A stretch of DNA of 64,000 nucleotides from Sphingomonas parva (ex Maeng et al. 2020) (GCF_004564275.1 NZ_SPDV01000033.1:1-64000); one strand, 5' to 3'; positions 9,634 to 19,069 are shown, numbered from the stretch's first letter. Numbers and translations are program-made. Notes: generated by a model from the sequence alone, not told the origin.

Positions 9634-11091
9634 TTACGCGTAGCGCTCCTGGAGCATGGCGAGCTGGTCGGCCGGCTCCGCTTCCTCGTGGTCGGTGAGG
9701 CGGGTCGGGTAGGCGCCGGTGAAGCAGGCGTCGCAATATTGCGGCTGCGTCTCCTCGCGCGACTCCTCGCCGACGGCGCGGTAGAGGCCCTCGATCGAGA
9801 TGAAGGCGAGGCTGTCCGCCTTGATATAGTCGTTCATCTGCGCGACGTTCATCTGCGCGGCGAGCAATTTGGCGCGCTCGGGCGTATCGACGCCGTAGAA
9901 GCAGCTGTGCCGGGTCGGCGGCGAGGCGATCCGCATATGGACCTCGCGGGCGCCGGCCTCGCGGAGCATCTGGACGATCTTGAGCGAGGTGGTGCCGCGC
10001 ACGATCGAATCGTCGATCAGCACGATGCTCTTGCCCTGGATCAACGCCGAATTCGCATTGTGCTTCAGCTTGACGCCGAGGTGACGGACCTGGTCGCTCG
10101 GCTGGATGAAGGTGCGGCCGACGTAATGCGAGCGGATGATGCCGAGCTCGAACGGAATGCCGCTTTCCTGGGCGTAGCCGATCGCCGCGGGAACGCCGGA
10201 ATCGGGCACCGGCACGACGTAATCGGCCTGCACCGGATTCTCGCGGGCGAGCTCGGCGCCGATCTGCTTGCGCACGCTGTAGACCGAGGCGCCGTCGACG
10301 ATGCTGTCGGGGCGCGAGAAGTAGACGTGCTCGAAGATGCAGGGACGGGGGCGGACGTCGCCGAACGGCCGGTGCGAGCGGATGCCGCGATCGGAGACGA
10401 TGATCAGCTCGCCCGGCTCGACCGAGCGGATGTAGGTCGCGCCGACCACGTCGAGCGCCACCGTCTCGGAGGCGAAGATATAGGCGTCGCCGAGGCGGCC
10501 CATGACCAGCGGCCGGATGCCGAGCGGATCGCGGCAGGCGAGCATGCCCTCGCTGGTCAGGCAGACGAGCGAATAGGCGCCTTCGACCTGCTTCAGCGCG
10601 TCGATGAAGCGATCGAGCAGGGTGCGATAGGTCGAAGTCGCGACCAGGTGGATGATCGTCTCGGTGTCCGAGGTCGACTGGAAGATCGAGCCGCGACGGT
10701 TGAGCTCGCGGCGCAGTTTCATCGCGTTGGAGAGATTGCCGTTGTGGGCGATCGCGAAGCCGCCGGACGAGAGGTCGGCGAACAGCGGCTGGACGTTGCG
10801 GATCGCGGTCTCGCCGGTGGTCGAATAGCGGACGTGGCCGATGCCGGCCCTCCCGGCGAGCCGCCGGATGATGTCGTCGCGGTCGAAATTGCCGGCGACA
10901 TGGCCCATCGCGCGGTGCGAGTGGAACTGGTGGCCGTCGAAGCTGGTGATGCCGGCCGCTTCCTGGCCGCGATGCTGCAGGGCGTGTAGGCCGAGCGCGA
11001 CCAGAGCGGAGGCGCTGTCGGCGCCCCAGACGCCGAAAACGCCGCATTCCTCGCGCAATTTGTCGTCGTCGAATGGATTGGTGGTCAGCAT
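9634..11091 (-). CDS. purF: amidophosphoribosyltransferase
   Basis: Commits PRPP and glutamine to purine synthesis by making phosphoribosylamine. From the ATG at 11091 the 485-residue protein has a 15-residue propeptide before the nucleophile Cys16 (EECGVFG), an Ntn glutaminase domain (HALQHRGQEAAGI), and the PRPP loop VLIDDSIVRGTTS. Cysteines in PRPCIFEH, HSCFYGVD and YCDAC match the four iron-sulfur ligands of the Bacillus-type enzyme, so this is the oxygen-labile 4Fe-4S class with a cleaved propeptide. An alternative ATG at 11127 would lengthen the propeptide by 12 residues. No strong ribosome site separates the two starts. Confidence 0.95.
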   Translation of the reverse strand: MLTTNPFDDDKLREECGVFGVWGADSASALVALGLHALQHRGQEAAGITSFDGHQFHSHRAMGHVAGNFDRDDIIRRLAGRAGIGHVRYSTTGETAIRNVQPLFADLSSGGFAIAHNGNLSNAMKLRRELNRRGSIFQSTSDTETIIHLVATSTYRTLLDRFIDALKQVEGAYSLVCLTSEGMLACRDPLGIRPLVMGRLGDAYIFASETVALDVVGATYIRSVEPGELIIVSDRGIRSHRPFGDVRPRPCIFEHVYFSRPDSIVDGASVYSVRKQIGAELARENPVQADYVVPVPDSGVPAAIGYAQESGIPFELGIIRSHYVGRTFIQPSDQVRHLGVKLKHNANSALIQGKSIVLIDDSIVRGTTSLKIVQMLREAGAREVHMRIASPPTRHSCFYGVDTPERAKLLAAQMNVAQMNDYIKADSLAFISIEGLYRAVGEESREETQPQYCDACFTGAYPTRLTDHEEAEPADQLAMLQERYA

Positions 11092-11332
11092 GTCCAACTC
11101 GCCCCGCTCAGCTAAAGCTTTTGCCATCGGGACCCGCCCCCAACTCGGGTACCGCCGGGACGCCTCCCGACGGCCGCTCATATAGGGTTGCCGGCCCGCT
11201 TTGTCGCCCCATGGCGTAAACATTTGATCGAATTGAGGGGGAACGCCGCGGCGTCTGGCGATTCTTGCCTGAACCGTGGCTGGCTGGCAGGAACGGGCCG
11301 GCCCGGGCGGCCGAGGCTGGAGGAGCTGACCT

Positions 11333-11875
11333 ATGAAGAAATCGCTGATCGCGCTCGTCCTCCTCGCCGGCTGCGGCGGCTCCGGGCCCGAGCGCGGCAA
11401 CGACGCCGCACCGCTCGCCAACGGCGCCGCGCCGCACGGGCAGGCCGAGGGGCGGGCGCAGGCCACGGCCGGCGACGCCGCCGGGCCGGGCCGGCTCACC
11501 GGCCTCTACGAGAGCGGCGCCGGCGAGCAGAAGAACCAGCTCTGCATCGTCGACAAGGGAAGCGGCAGCGCCCAGTTCGGCCTGATCGTCCGCGGCGCGA
11601 ACAACCACAATTGCGCCGGCGCGGGCACCGCCGTGCGCAGCGGCGCGCGGCTGACCCTGACCATGACCGGCGATTCGACGTGCAGCATCGAGGCGCGCAT
11701 GGACGGCGGCACGATCAAGCTTCCTGCCGGCCTGCCGGCCGGCTGCTCTTATTATTGCGGTGCCCAGGCGCGGATGGCGAACGCCAGCTTCGAGCGATCG
11801 GGAAGCGGGACGGAGGCGGCGATGAAGGCGAAGGATCTCGCCGGTGACGCGCTCTGCGAGGGCGCCGGCGGCTGA
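11333..11875 (+). CDS. lipoprotein, unknown function
   Basis: A 180-residue protein with a very short lipoprotein signal, MKKSLIALVLLAGC, where Cys14 is the likely lipidation site. A low-complexity Ala/Gly linker (about 18-55) precedes a folded part of about 120 residues. That part holds several cysteines (LCIVDKG, NNHNCAG, STCSIEA, GCSYYCG, LCEGAGG), which suggests disulfide bonds in the periplasm. It is divergent from purF and upstream of the MerR regulator. I do not recognise a named family. Confidence 0.75.
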   Translation: MKKSLIALVLLAGCGGSGPERGNDAAPLANGAAPHGQAEGRAQATAGDAAGPGRLTGLYESGAGEQKNQLCIVDKGSGSAQFGLIVRGANNHNCAGAGTAVRSGARLTLTMTGDSTCSIEARMDGGTIKLPAGLPAGCSYYCGAQARMANASFERSGSGTEAAMKAKDLAGDALCEGAGG

Positions 11876-11903
11876 CCTTCGCGTCCGGCCAGGGGGCGGC
11901 TGC

Positions 11904-11925
11904 TTGACGTTGACGTAACCGTAAA
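11904..11925 (+). promoter_or_regulatory. probable MerR-family operator upstream of the regulator gene
   Basis: A 22-base imperfect palindrome (16 of 22 positions symmetric) beginning TTGACGTTGACG and ending CCGTAAA lies 15 bases before the regulator ATG. It resembles the ACGT-repeat sites bound by LiuR-type MerR regulators of amino-acid/acyl-CoA degradation. The assignment is by similarity and position. Confidence 0.5.
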
Positions 11926-11939
11926 GTACCCCGGCCGCC

Positions 11940-12356
11940 ATGCCGGACACCGCTCTTCACTCCGATTTTCAGGCGCCGAGCGAGAAGACCTACACGATCA
12001 CCGATCTGTGCGGGGAGTTCGACGTCACGCCGCGGGCGCTGCGCTTCTACGAGGACGAAGGCCTGATCGCGCCGAAGCGGCAGGGCCTGTCGCGCATCTA
12101 CGGCTGGCGCGATCGCGCACGCCTCGCCTGGATCCTGCGCGGCAAGAGGGTGGGCTTCAGCCTGGCCGAGATCCGCGAGATGATCGATCTCTACGACCTC
12201 GGCGACAATCGCGCCGCCCAGCGCCGGGTGACGCTGGCCAAGTGCCGCGGCCGGGTCGAGGCGCTGAGGAAGCAGAGGCTCGACATCGATTCGACCATCG
12301 CCGAGCTCGAGAGCTTCATCGCGATGGTCGAGGCGGCCGACGCGCCGTCCGAATAG
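11940..12356 (+). CDS. MerR-family transcriptional regulator
   Basis: DNA-binding regulator of 138 residues. The winged helix-turn-helix is at about 17-85 ([20 protein letters not shown], then [10 protein letters not shown] and [11 protein letters not shown]), followed by a helical dimerisation segment (about 90-130). No effector-binding domain or metal-binding cysteine pair is present; its single Cys residues are isolated. It is immediately upstream of an acyl-CoA dehydrogenase gene (19-base gap) and has a LiuR-like palindrome in its promoter. It is therefore likely a local regulator of acyl-CoA catabolism and itself. Confidence 0.88.
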   Translation: MPDTALHSDFQAPSEKTYTITDLCGEFDVTPRALRFYEDEGLIAPKRQGLSRIYGWRDRARLAWILRGKRVGFSLAEIREMIDLYDLGDNRAAQRRVTLAKCRGRVEALRKQRLDIDSTIAELESFIAMVEAADAPSE

Positions 12357-12375
12357 ATTTGCCGGAGAGGATCCC

Positions 12376-14175
12376 ATGCCGACCTACACCGCCCCCGTCC
12401 GCGACACGCGCTACGTCTTCGATCACGTGCTCGGGCTCGAGCGCTATTCGAACCTTCCCGGCTTCGAGAACGCCACGCCGGACATGATCGATGCGATCCT
12501 CAGCGAGGGCGGCCGGTTCGCCGCGGAGGTGCTGGCGCCGCTCAACCGCTCGGGCGACGAGGAAGGCTGCACGCGGCACGAGGACGGGTCGGTGACGACG
12601 CCGAAGGGCTTCAAAGAGGCCTATGACCAGTTCGTCGAGGGCGGCTGGACGACGCTCTCCGCCCCCGAGGAGTTCGGCGGGCAGGGGCTGCCTCAGGTCC
12701 TCGCCACCGCGATCAGCGAATATCTCCTCTCCGCCAACCAGGCGTTCGAGATGTACCACGGCCTCACCCAGGGCGCCATCGCCTCGATCCTGGTGAAAGG
12801 CTCCGACGAGCAGAAGGCGACCTACCTTCCCAACATGATCTCGGGCCGCTGGACCGGCACGATGAACCTCACCGAGCCGCATTGCGGCACCGATCTCGGC
12901 CTGCTGCGCACCAAGGCGGAGCCGCAGGCGGACGGCAGCTACAGGATCACCGGCACCAAGATCTTCATCTCCTCGGGCGAGCACGACCTTTCGGAGAACA
13001 TCATCCATCTCGTCCTCGCCAAGATCGCCGGCGCCCCGGACAATGTGAAGGGCATCTCGCTTTTCATCGTGCCCAAGTTCCTGGTCGATGCGGACGGATC
13101 GGTCGGCGCGCGCAACGGCGTCGTCTGCGGCTCGATCGAGGAGAAGATGGGCATCCACGGCAATTCGACCTGCGTCATGAATTATGACGGGGCGACCGGC
13201 TATCTGGTCGGCGAGCCGGAGAAGGGGCTCGCCGCGATGTTCATCATGATGAACGCCGCGCGGCTCGGCGTCGGCCTCCAGGGGCTCGCCCAGGGCGAGG
13301 TCGCCTACCAGAATGCGGTGACCTATGCGAAGGAGCGGCGGCAGGGCCGCGCCCTCGTCCCCGATCTTCGCGAGGAAGGGGCCAAGGCCGATCCGATCAT
13401 CGTTCATCCCGACGTCCGCCGCATGCTGATGGAGGCGCGCGCCTTCAACGAGGGCAGCCGCGCCCTCGTGCTCTGGGGCGCGCTGCAGGTGGACGTCAGC
13501 CGGAAGGCGCAGACCGAGGAGGAGCGCGAGGCCGCGTCCGACCTGCTCGGCCTGCTCACCCCGGTGATCAAGGGCTATCTGACCGACAAGGGGTTCGAGA
13601 CCGCGGTCAATTCGCAGCAGATCTACGGCGGCCACGGCTACATCCGCGAATGGGGGATGGAGCAGTTCGTCCGCGATGCGCGGATCGCCCAGATTTACGA
13701 GGGCACCAACGGCATCCAGGCGCTCGACCTGGTCGGCCGCAAGCTCGGCGCCAACGGCGGCCGCGCGATCCAGGCCTTCCTCAAGCTGCTCGCCGAGGAG
13801 ATCGGCGACGCAAAGGCGGCCGGCGGCGACGCGGCGACGCTGGGCGCGGCGCTCGAGAAAGCGGTCGGCGATCTCCAGACCGCGACGATGTGGCTGATGC
13901 AGAACGGCATGGCCAATCCGCTCAATGCCGGCGCCGCGGCCTATCCGTACATGACGCTGATGGGCCATGTCTGCCTCGGCCTGATGTGGCTGCGCATGGT
14001 CCGCGCCAGCGGCGCCCTGCTCGCCAATGGCGGCGAGGACGGCGATTTCCACCGCGCCAAGCTGGTCACCGCCCGCTTCTTCGCCGAGCGCATCCTGCCC
14101 GAGACGGGGTCGCTGCGCCGCAAGCTCGAAGCCGGCGCCGACACGCTGATGGCCCTGCCGGTCGAGGCTTTCTGA
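12376..14175 (+). CDS. acyl-CoA dehydrogenase with C-terminal extension (DmdC-like)
   Basis: FAD-dependent acyl-CoA dehydrogenase of 599 residues, larger than classical ones (about 380) because of a C-terminal domain of the type found in 3-methylmercaptopropionyl-CoA dehydrogenases (DmdC). Visible are the flavin/substrate motif [15 protein letters not shown] (about 155-170), [10 protein letters not shown], and the ETF-facing segment with [20 protein letters not shown] (about 436-455). Many sphingomonad proteins of this family are probably general medium/branched-chain acyl-CoA dehydrogenases, so no dimethylsulfoniopropionate role is claimed. It forms an apparent operon with the MerR gene; GGAGAGG lies before the ATG. 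Confidence 0.9.
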   Translation: MPTYTAPVRDTRYVFDHVLGLERYSNLPGFENATPDMIDAILSEGGRFAAEVLAPLNRSGDEEGCTRHEDGSVTTPKGFKEAYDQFVEGGWTTLSAPEEFGGQGLPQVLATAISEYLLSANQAFEMYHGLTQGAIASILVKGSDEQKATYLPNMISGRWTGTMNLTEPHCGTDLGLLRTKAEPQADGSYRITGTKIFISSGEHDLSENIIHLVLAKIAGAPDNVKGISLFIVPKFLVDADGSVGARNGVVCGSIEEKMGIHGNSTCVMNYDGATGYLVGEPEKGLAAMFIMMNAARLGVGLQGLAQGEVAYQNAVTYAKERRQGRALVPDLREEGAKADPIIVHPDVRRMLMEARAFNEGSRALVLWGALQVDVSRKAQTEEEREAASDLLGLLTPVIKGYLTDKGFETAVNSQQIYGGHGYIREWGMEQFVRDARIAQIYEGTNGIQALDLVGRKLGANGGRAIQAFLKLLAEEIGDAKAAGGDAATLGAALEKAVGDLQTATMWLMQNGMANPLNAGAAAYPYMTLMGHVCLGLMWLRMVRASGALLANGGEDGDFHRAKLVTARFFAERILPETGSLRRKLEAGADTLMALPVEAF

Positions 14176-14196
14176 GGCGCCTCGCCGGCTGGCGGC

Positions 14197-15480
14197 TCAG
14201 TGCGACGTCGCGCCGTCGCGCGGCGGCAGCGGGTCGGTCGCCTGCGCCTGCAGCCTGGCCTTGAGCGGGGAATTCTGAGGTGCGGTGGCCAGCGCCTTCG
14301 CCTGCTTGAAGTTCTCGACTCCGATCGCGAGCTGCAGCGAGTAATCGAGCGACGTCGCGGGCGGCTGGAAGACGCCGCCGGCGGGAAGGTTGGTGAACTT
14401 GGCGGGGAACATCGGTGCGACCGGCGCCTGCGCCGTCATGTGGCATGACATGCAGGACGATGCCGGATTGTCGACCGGCCCGTTGAGCCGGCCCTGGTAA
14501 CCGACGTGCGGCATGCGCACCGCCGGATTCAGCCAGGTCTCCTTCAGCGGCCCCGTGCCCGAATAGCCCGGATCGTTGCCCCACATCACGCCGACCGGCG
14601 CCACGTTGGTCCAGCCCTGGCCGGGCTTCCCGCCCGGCCCGCCGCCGTAGACGAAGGTGCCGAACACCCATCCGAGCGGCGCCCTCTTGTCCTTCACCGC
14701 GATGTCGATCTGGAGCAGGCGGACCGGGAGGATGGCGCGCGTGTTGGGCGGCTTGGCGGCGTTCACGTCCTTGTAGACGAAGGCGTTCCAGGTCGGAGCG
14801 CCGGCCAGATAGGGCACCTGGTCCGGCCCCGCCGTAGTGAAGAGCAGCTTCGCCGCCACGCTCCCTTCCGGGAGGATGCCCTGCGCCGGGTCCGGCGCGC
14901 CGTGATTGGCCCAGACGCGGCCGATCGCGGTGCCACCAGGCGCATTGTAGAAGCCGACCGCGTAATTGTTCCACATCTGGCTCTGCTGGGGCGCGAGCTC
15001 TCCAGGGTTCGATACGCGCTCGCGCGTGAGGCCGTGGACGGGCTCGCGGCCGTTGAAGCCATAATCCTGCCAGGGCGCGTTGTACCAGCGCCGGCGACTG
15101 TTCAGGGCAGGGTTGAAGCTGTCCTCGACATTGGGACGAATGTTGCCCTCGTAGAAATAGGCGAGAACCGAGGCGATATATTGCTGCGGCTGCGTCAGCG
15201 GATCGAAGGCGAGCCAGGGCTGTGCGTCCTGCGGCGCCTGCTGAGGATAGTCCTGGGCGAGCTTGAAGACATTCCCCGTCCATCCGGCGGGCAGCGCGAC
15301 CGTGGAATCGCAGAAAGGCGTGGTCGGCGTGTCGCATTGGCCGCTTCCCGCGGCGAGAGACTGTGGCTTCGTCGTATCCGCTTTGGCCTCGGACTTGTTG
15401 CCGGTGTCCTCGGACTGTCTGCAGCCGCTCACCGTGACTATCGAGCCGAGCAGGCCGATCATCAGCATTTTCCGGATCAT
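14197..15480 (-). CDS. lipoprotein with a single CXXCH haem motif, unknown function
   Basis: A 427-residue periplasm-facing lipoprotein (signal ending IVTVSGC, Cys20 lipidated). It contains one c-type haem attachment motif, CMSCH at 343-347. The segment before it has PHVGYQGRLNGPVDNPASS and looks unlike a normal cytochrome c fold; most of the chain is an unassigned domain rich in Trp, Pro and Gly. Start 15480 is chosen because GAGGGGGA precedes it and the signal peptide begins there; a GTG or ATG at 15501 would add seven residues. It is last in a leftward run with trxC, an EAL gene and an FAD oxidoreductase gene. The haem and an electron-transfer role are inferred from the motif. Confidence 0.75.
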   Translation of the reverse strand: MIRKMLMIGLLGSIVTVSGCRQSEDTGNKSEAKADTTKPQSLAAGSGQCDTPTTPFCDSTVALPAGWTGNVFKLAQDYPQQAPQDAQPWLAFDPLTQPQQYIASVLAYFYEGNIRPNVEDSFNPALNSRRRWYNAPWQDYGFNGREPVHGLTRERVSNPGELAPQQSQMWNNYAVGFYNAPGGTAIGRVWANHGAPDPAQGILPEGSVAAKLLFTTAGPDQVPYLAGAPTWNAFVYKDVNAAKPPNTRAILPVRLLQIDIAVKDKRAPLGWVFGTFVYGGGPGGKPGQGWTNVAPVGVMWGNDPGYSGTGPLKETWLNPAVRMPHVGYQGRLNGPVDNPASSCMSCHMTAQAPVAPMFPAKFTNLPAGGVFQPPATSLDYSLQLAIGVENFKQAKALATAPQNSPLKARLQAQATDPLPPRDGATSH

Positions 15481-15592
15481 TGCTTGTCCCCCTCGCAGCA
15501 ACTTGGGCGAGACTACGCGGCTTCACGGGACTCCGCAATTCGCCTCTCCCGCCGAAGTGGAGGGAAGCGTGTGCGCGGCCGGGGCGAGAGCG

Positions 15593-16033
15593 TCAGGCTG
15601 TCTTGCGGACCCAGTCGACCAGGGCCTGGAGGGGCATCGCGCCGGCGGTGCGGGCGGCCTCCGCGCCCTTGCGGAAGAGGATCAGGCTCGGGATCGAGCG
15701 CACGGCGTAGCGGGCGGCGATCGCGCTCTCGGCTTCGGTGTCGAGCTTGCCGAGCCGTACCTGCGGCTCGAGCACTCTCGCCGCCGCCTCGAACACCGGC
15801 GCGAACTGCCGACAGGGGCCGCACCAGGAGGCCCAGAAATCGACGAGGAGCGGCAGGTCGCTGGTCGCGGCGTGGCGGTCGAAGCTGGCGCCGGTGAGCG
15901 CGATCGGCCTGGCCTGGAACAGGGCGGCGCCGCATCTGCCGCATTTTCCCTGGCCGAGGCGCGCCTGCGGCACCCGGTTCGGCGCGGCGCAGGCGGGGCA
16001 GGTGACGATCAGAGGATCGGGCAGGCTGGGCAT
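15593..16033 (-). CDS. trxC: thioredoxin TrxC (thioredoxin 2, zinc-binding)
   Basis: Cytoplasmic thioredoxin with an N-terminal zinc finger. The 146-residue protein has Cys12/Cys15 (TCPAC) and Cys31/Cys34 (KCGRC) as zinc ligands, then a thioredoxin fold with the active site WCGPC (Cys71/Cys74). The cis-Pro is in IPSLILF. It reduces protein disulfides using thioredoxin reductase and is typically linked to oxidative stress. The start at 16033 gives the standard short N-terminus; the frame upstream of it overlaps the EAL gene and is Arg-rich noise. It lies 53 bases after the EAL gene. Confidence 0.94.
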   Translation of the reverse strand: MPSLPDPLIVTCPACAAPNRVPQARLGQGKCGRCGAALFQARPIALTGASFDRHAATSDLPLLVDFWASWCGPCRQFAPVFEAAARVLEPQVRLGKLDTEAESAIAARYAVRSIPSLILFRKGAEAARTAGAMPLQALVDWVRKTA

Positions 16034-16086
16034 GTTCGCTCTCCGCCTGCGCCAAAGCGCCGGCGGCCCGGCGGTTCCGCGCGCGG

Positions 16087-16875
16087 TCAGGCGGTGGCGA
16101 CGAGCCTGGCGGCGGGAACGGGGAAGACGATCGGCGCGAGCGTCTCGAAAGCCGGGCGGCCGATCAGGAAGCCTTGGATGTAGCGGATGCCGAGCGCGCG
16201 CAGCGCGTCGAACTCGGCCTCGGTCTCGATGCCTTCGGCAACGAGGGTGATGCCGAGGTCCCGGCACATCCGGACGATGCCCTGGACGATGATCCGGCGC
16301 GGCAGGCTGGCGTCGATGCCGCGGATCAGCTCCATGTCGAGCTTGATGATGTCGGGCTGGAAACGGGCGAGGAGGGCGAGGCCGGCATGGCCGGCGCCGA
16401 AATCGTCGAGCGCGGTGCCGAAGCCCATCGCCTGGTAGGTGCGGACGATGTTGGCGACGTGCTCCGGCTCCGCCATCCGCTCGTTCTCGGTAAACTCGAA
16501 GAGCAGGCGATCGGTCGGGAAGCTGGTCGCTGCGGCGGTCTTCAGGGTCAGCTGGATGCAGGCCTTGGGCGAATAGACCGCGTTCGGCAGGAAGTTGATC
16601 GACAGCTTCGCTCCCGTCTCCAATATGCCCGCGGCGGCGGCGACCTCGATCGCCTTGACCCGGCAGCGCTGGTCGAAGGCATAGCGAGTCTGCTCCGTCA
16701 CCCTTCCCAAGATCTCACCGGCGCCTTGGCCCTCGAGGCCGCGGACCAGCGCTTCGTAGGCGAAGGGCAGGCCGGTCTCGGCGTCGACGATCGGCTGCAG
16801 CGCCATCGAGAAATCGAAATCGAGGGCGGCGCCGTCGCGGCAGCCGGCGCAGAGGGACGGGCGGGAGTCTGACAT
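16087..16875 (-). CDS. EAL-domain protein, probable cyclic-di-GMP phosphodiesterase
   Basis: Stand-alone EAL domain of 262 residues with no GGDEF partner and no membrane segment. Catalytic elements are present: EALVRG (41-46), NFLPNAVYSP, FEFTENE, the LDDFGAGHAG loop, IKLDMELI and AEGIETE. It should therefore hydrolyse cyclic-di-GMP. The N-terminus carries a CAGC pair at residues 9-12 of unknown purpose. ATG 16875 is preferred; a GTG at 16914 would add 13 residues. It sits between the FAD oxidoreductase and trxC genes on the same strand. Confidence 0.88.
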   Translation of the reverse strand: MSDSRPSLCAGCRDGAALDFDFSMALQPIVDAETGLPFAYEALVRGLEGQGAGEILGRVTEQTRYAFDQRCRVKAIEVAAAAGILETGAKLSINFLPNAVYSPKACIQLTLKTAAATSFPTDRLLFEFTENERMAEPEHVANIVRTYQAMGFGTALDDFGAGHAGLALLARFQPDIIKLDMELIRGIDASLPRRIIVQGIVRMCRDLGITLVAEGIETEAEFDALRALGIRYIQGFLIGRPAFETLAPIVFPVPAARLVATA

Positions 16876-16933
16876 GCGGGTGTTGTGGAGGCGCAGGGTT
16901 AAGAACGCGTTCACCGCGCCCGCCGGGAGTCAC

Positions 16934-18538
16934 TCAGGCGGCGCGGTTCAGTTTCCTGCGGTCGGCGAGGATCGCCTGGGCGGCATTGTGGCCCGGCGCG
17001 CCGGTGACGCCGCCGCCGGGATGGGCGCCCGAGCCGCAGAGATAGAGGCCGGGAAGCGGCATGCGGTAATCGGCATGCCCGAGCATCGGCCGCGCCGAGA
17101 AGAGCTGGTCCAGCCCCATCTTGCCGTGGAAGATGTCGCCGCCGACCAGGTTGAACCTCTGCTCCAGATGCCAGGGCGAGAGCGCGAGGCGGCCGACCAC
17201 GGACGCCTTGAAGCCCGGCGCGTAACGATCGACATGGTCGATGATGTGATCGGCGGCCTCCTCGACCCGCGTTTCCCAGCCGCCTTCCACCCGATAGGGA
17301 AAGTGCTGGCAGAACAGGCTGGCGACGTGCGCCCCCGGCGGCGCCAGCGTGTCGTCCAGCGTCGAGGGAATCAGCATCTCGACGATCGGCTCGCGGGCCC
17401 AGCCCTCGCTGCGCGCGCTGGTATAGGCCCGGTCCATGTAGCCGAGCGACGGAGCGATGATGATTCCGGCGGTGAGGTGATCGCCGGGCTCCGGCAGGCT
17501 GGTGAAGCGGGGCAGGTTGGAGAGGGCGACGTTCATCCGGAAGGTCGCGCTCTCCGCGGCCCAGCCGGCCATCCTGCGCGCGATCTCCGGCGCCACCGCG
17601 CCGTCCGGCAGCAGTTCGCCGAACAGAAGCTTCGGATTGACGTTGGCGGCGACCGCCTTCGCCCGGTACGTCCGCCCGCCCGCCGTTGCGCCGGCGGCGC
17701 GTCCGCGCTCGACGATGATCTCGTCGACCGGCGCGTCGAGCACGATCTCGACACCTTTCTCGCGGCACGCCTTCGCCATCGCCTGGGTGATCGCGCCCAT
17801 GCCGCCGATCGCGTGCCCCCAGGCGCCGGGAACGCCCGCCGCCTCGCCGAACAGGTGATGGAGGAGCACATAGGCCGAGCCCGGCGCGTACGGGCTCGCA
17901 TAATGGCCGACCACGGCGTCGAAGCCGAACAGTGCCTTGACGATGTCGGAGGTGAAATAGCGGTCGAGGATGTCGGCGGCCGATTTGGTGAAGAAGTCGA
18001 GCAGCGTGCGCTGTTCCTCGAGGCTCATGTGGCGGACGCCGTTGCCGAGCTTCAGCAGCGAAAGAATGTCGGCGAGACCGCCGCCGGCGTTGGGCGGCGC
18101 GCGCAGCAGCCAGGCCCGGAGCAGGGCGACGACCGAGTCGAGCGCCGCGACATAAGCGTCATAGCCCTCGGCGTCCGCCGCCGAATGGCGGGCGATCCCG
18201 GCGCGGGTGAGGCCGTTGCGGCCGGCAAGGAGATAGTCGGGGCCGAGCGTCGGCAGGAAATTGTCGATCTTCCTGAGCACCACCTTCAGGCCGTGGTCGT
18301 AGAGCCGCATGTCCTCGATCACGCGCGGGTTGAGCAGGCTGACCGTGTAGCTCGCCGTCGAATTCCTGAAGCCGGGCGCGAATTCCTCGGTCACCGCGGC
18401 GCCGCCGACCATCTTGCGTCGCTCGACGACGGTGACCTTCATGCCCCTGGCGGCGAGGTAATAAGCGCAGACCAGGCCGTTGTGGCCGGCGCCGATGATC
18501 AGCACGTCGCTCGACGCGTGCGGGGAAGGATGGTTCAT
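16934..18538 (-). CDS. NAD(P)/FAD-dependent oxidoreductase of the phytoene-desaturase/PYROXD2 type
   Basis: Flavoprotein of 534 residues with an N-terminal Rossmann dinucleotide motif (LIIGAGHNGLVCAYYLA, GxGxxG at 16-21). The C-terminal FAD-closing segment reads LYLCGSGAHPGGGVTGAPGHNAA, typical of the carotenoid-desaturase-like amine oxidase superfamily. It resembles the COG1233 group near human PYROXD2; no crt genes are nearby, so a carotenoid role is unlikely. The substrate is unknown. Start 18538 places the Rossmann strand close to the N-terminus; an ATG at 18598 is possible. It is the first gene of the leftward run ending with the CXXCH lipoprotein. Confidence 0.85.
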   Translation of the reverse strand: MNHPSPHASSDVLIIGAGHNGLVCAYYLAARGMKVTVVERRKMVGGAAVTEEFAPGFRNSTASYTVSLLNPRVIEDMRLYDHGLKVVLRKIDNFLPTLGPDYLLAGRNGLTRAGIARHSAADAEGYDAYVAALDSVVALLRAWLLRAPPNAGGGLADILSLLKLGNGVRHMSLEEQRTLLDFFTKSAADILDRYFTSDIVKALFGFDAVVGHYASPYAPGSAYVLLHHLFGEAAGVPGAWGHAIGGMGAITQAMAKACREKGVEIVLDAPVDEIIVERGRAAGATAGGRTYRAKAVAANVNPKLLFGELLPDGAVAPEIARRMAGWAAESATFRMNVALSNLPRFTSLPEPGDHLTAGIIIAPSLGYMDRAYTSARSEGWAREPIVEMLIPSTLDDTLAPPGAHVASLFCQHFPYRVEGGWETRVEEAADHIIDHVDRYAPGFKASVVGRLALSPWHLEQRFNLVGGDIFHGKMGLDQLFSARPMLGHADYRMPLPGLYLCGSGAHPGGGVTGAPGHNAAQAILADRRKLNRAA

Positions 18539-18645
18539 GAAGCGGCTATAGCGCTGCGCGCGCGGGGTGACGAGCGCGTCCGCCGGCTTGGCGGTCATCG
18601 GGCGAAAATGGTATAAGCGCGGCCGTTCAGCAGGGAGTGTATGCG

Positions 18646-18984
18646 ATGCGTCTCCTGATCCTGACTGCCCTCGCCGCCGCCGTGCCGGGCAGCGCGGCCC
18701 CGCCGTCCACGCCGGAGGGCGCGCGTGCGCCTTCGAGCCGGCAGATCCCGATCGTCCGCGGCACCCTGTGCGATCGCGCCGACGTTCATTGGGCCGACAA
18801 TGTCGGGTCGCCCGAGGCGCGGCCGCTCACCGAGCTGCCGCCGGGCGACACCATTCTCGCCGTCTACCGCGAGCGGGAGGACGGCTGCATCGACCCGGTG
18901 ATCGTCCGCTACGGCGACCCGGGCCGCGCTCCGAGGGCGCCTGCCCCGGAGCCGGTGCGGCCCAGGGCCCGGACATGGCGCTGA
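18646..18984 (+). CDS. small secreted protein, unknown function
   Basis: A 112-residue protein with a signal peptide (MRLLILTALAAAVPGSAA). The mature part has two cysteines (LCDRAD, GCIDPV) that may pair, and a Pro/Arg-rich tail. An in-frame ATG at 18637 adds three residues and cannot be excluded. It is flanked by divergent and convergent genes, with no clear partner. I do not recognise the family. Confidence 0.65.
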   Translation: MRLLILTALAAAVPGSAAPPSTPEGARAPSSRQIPIVRGTLCDRADVHWADNVGSPEARPLTELPPGDTILAVYREREDGCIDPVIVRYGDPGRAPRAPAPEPVRPRARTWR

Positions 18985-19000
18985 AGCGGTCGGCCTAGGG

Positions 19001-19045
19001 CGCGATCGGCTGAGGTGGAAATGCTTCGCGCTTCCGCCGATGGCG
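19001..19045 (+). repeat. 45-bp dispersed repeat, copy 1
   Basis: Begins CGCGATCGGCTGAGGTGG and ends CGCCGATGGCG. It matches the reverse complement of 63225-63269 at 43 of 45 positions. In this copy two substitutions weaken a central hairpin that copy 2 forms perfectly. It lies between the small secreted protein and hmgA. Confidence 0.85.
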
Positions 19046-19069
19046 GGAATCGCGCTCTCTTCAGATGGT

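Noticed and set aside
11188-11332. A purine-responsive riboswitch or attenuator upstream of purF
   Set aside because: No conserved aptamer core or terminator/antiterminator pair could be found in the divergent gap.
12376-14175. A specific dimethylsulfoniopropionate role for the acyl-CoA dehydrogenase
   Set aside because: No dmdA, dmdB or dmdD is nearby; the family is broad, so only the general function is claimed.
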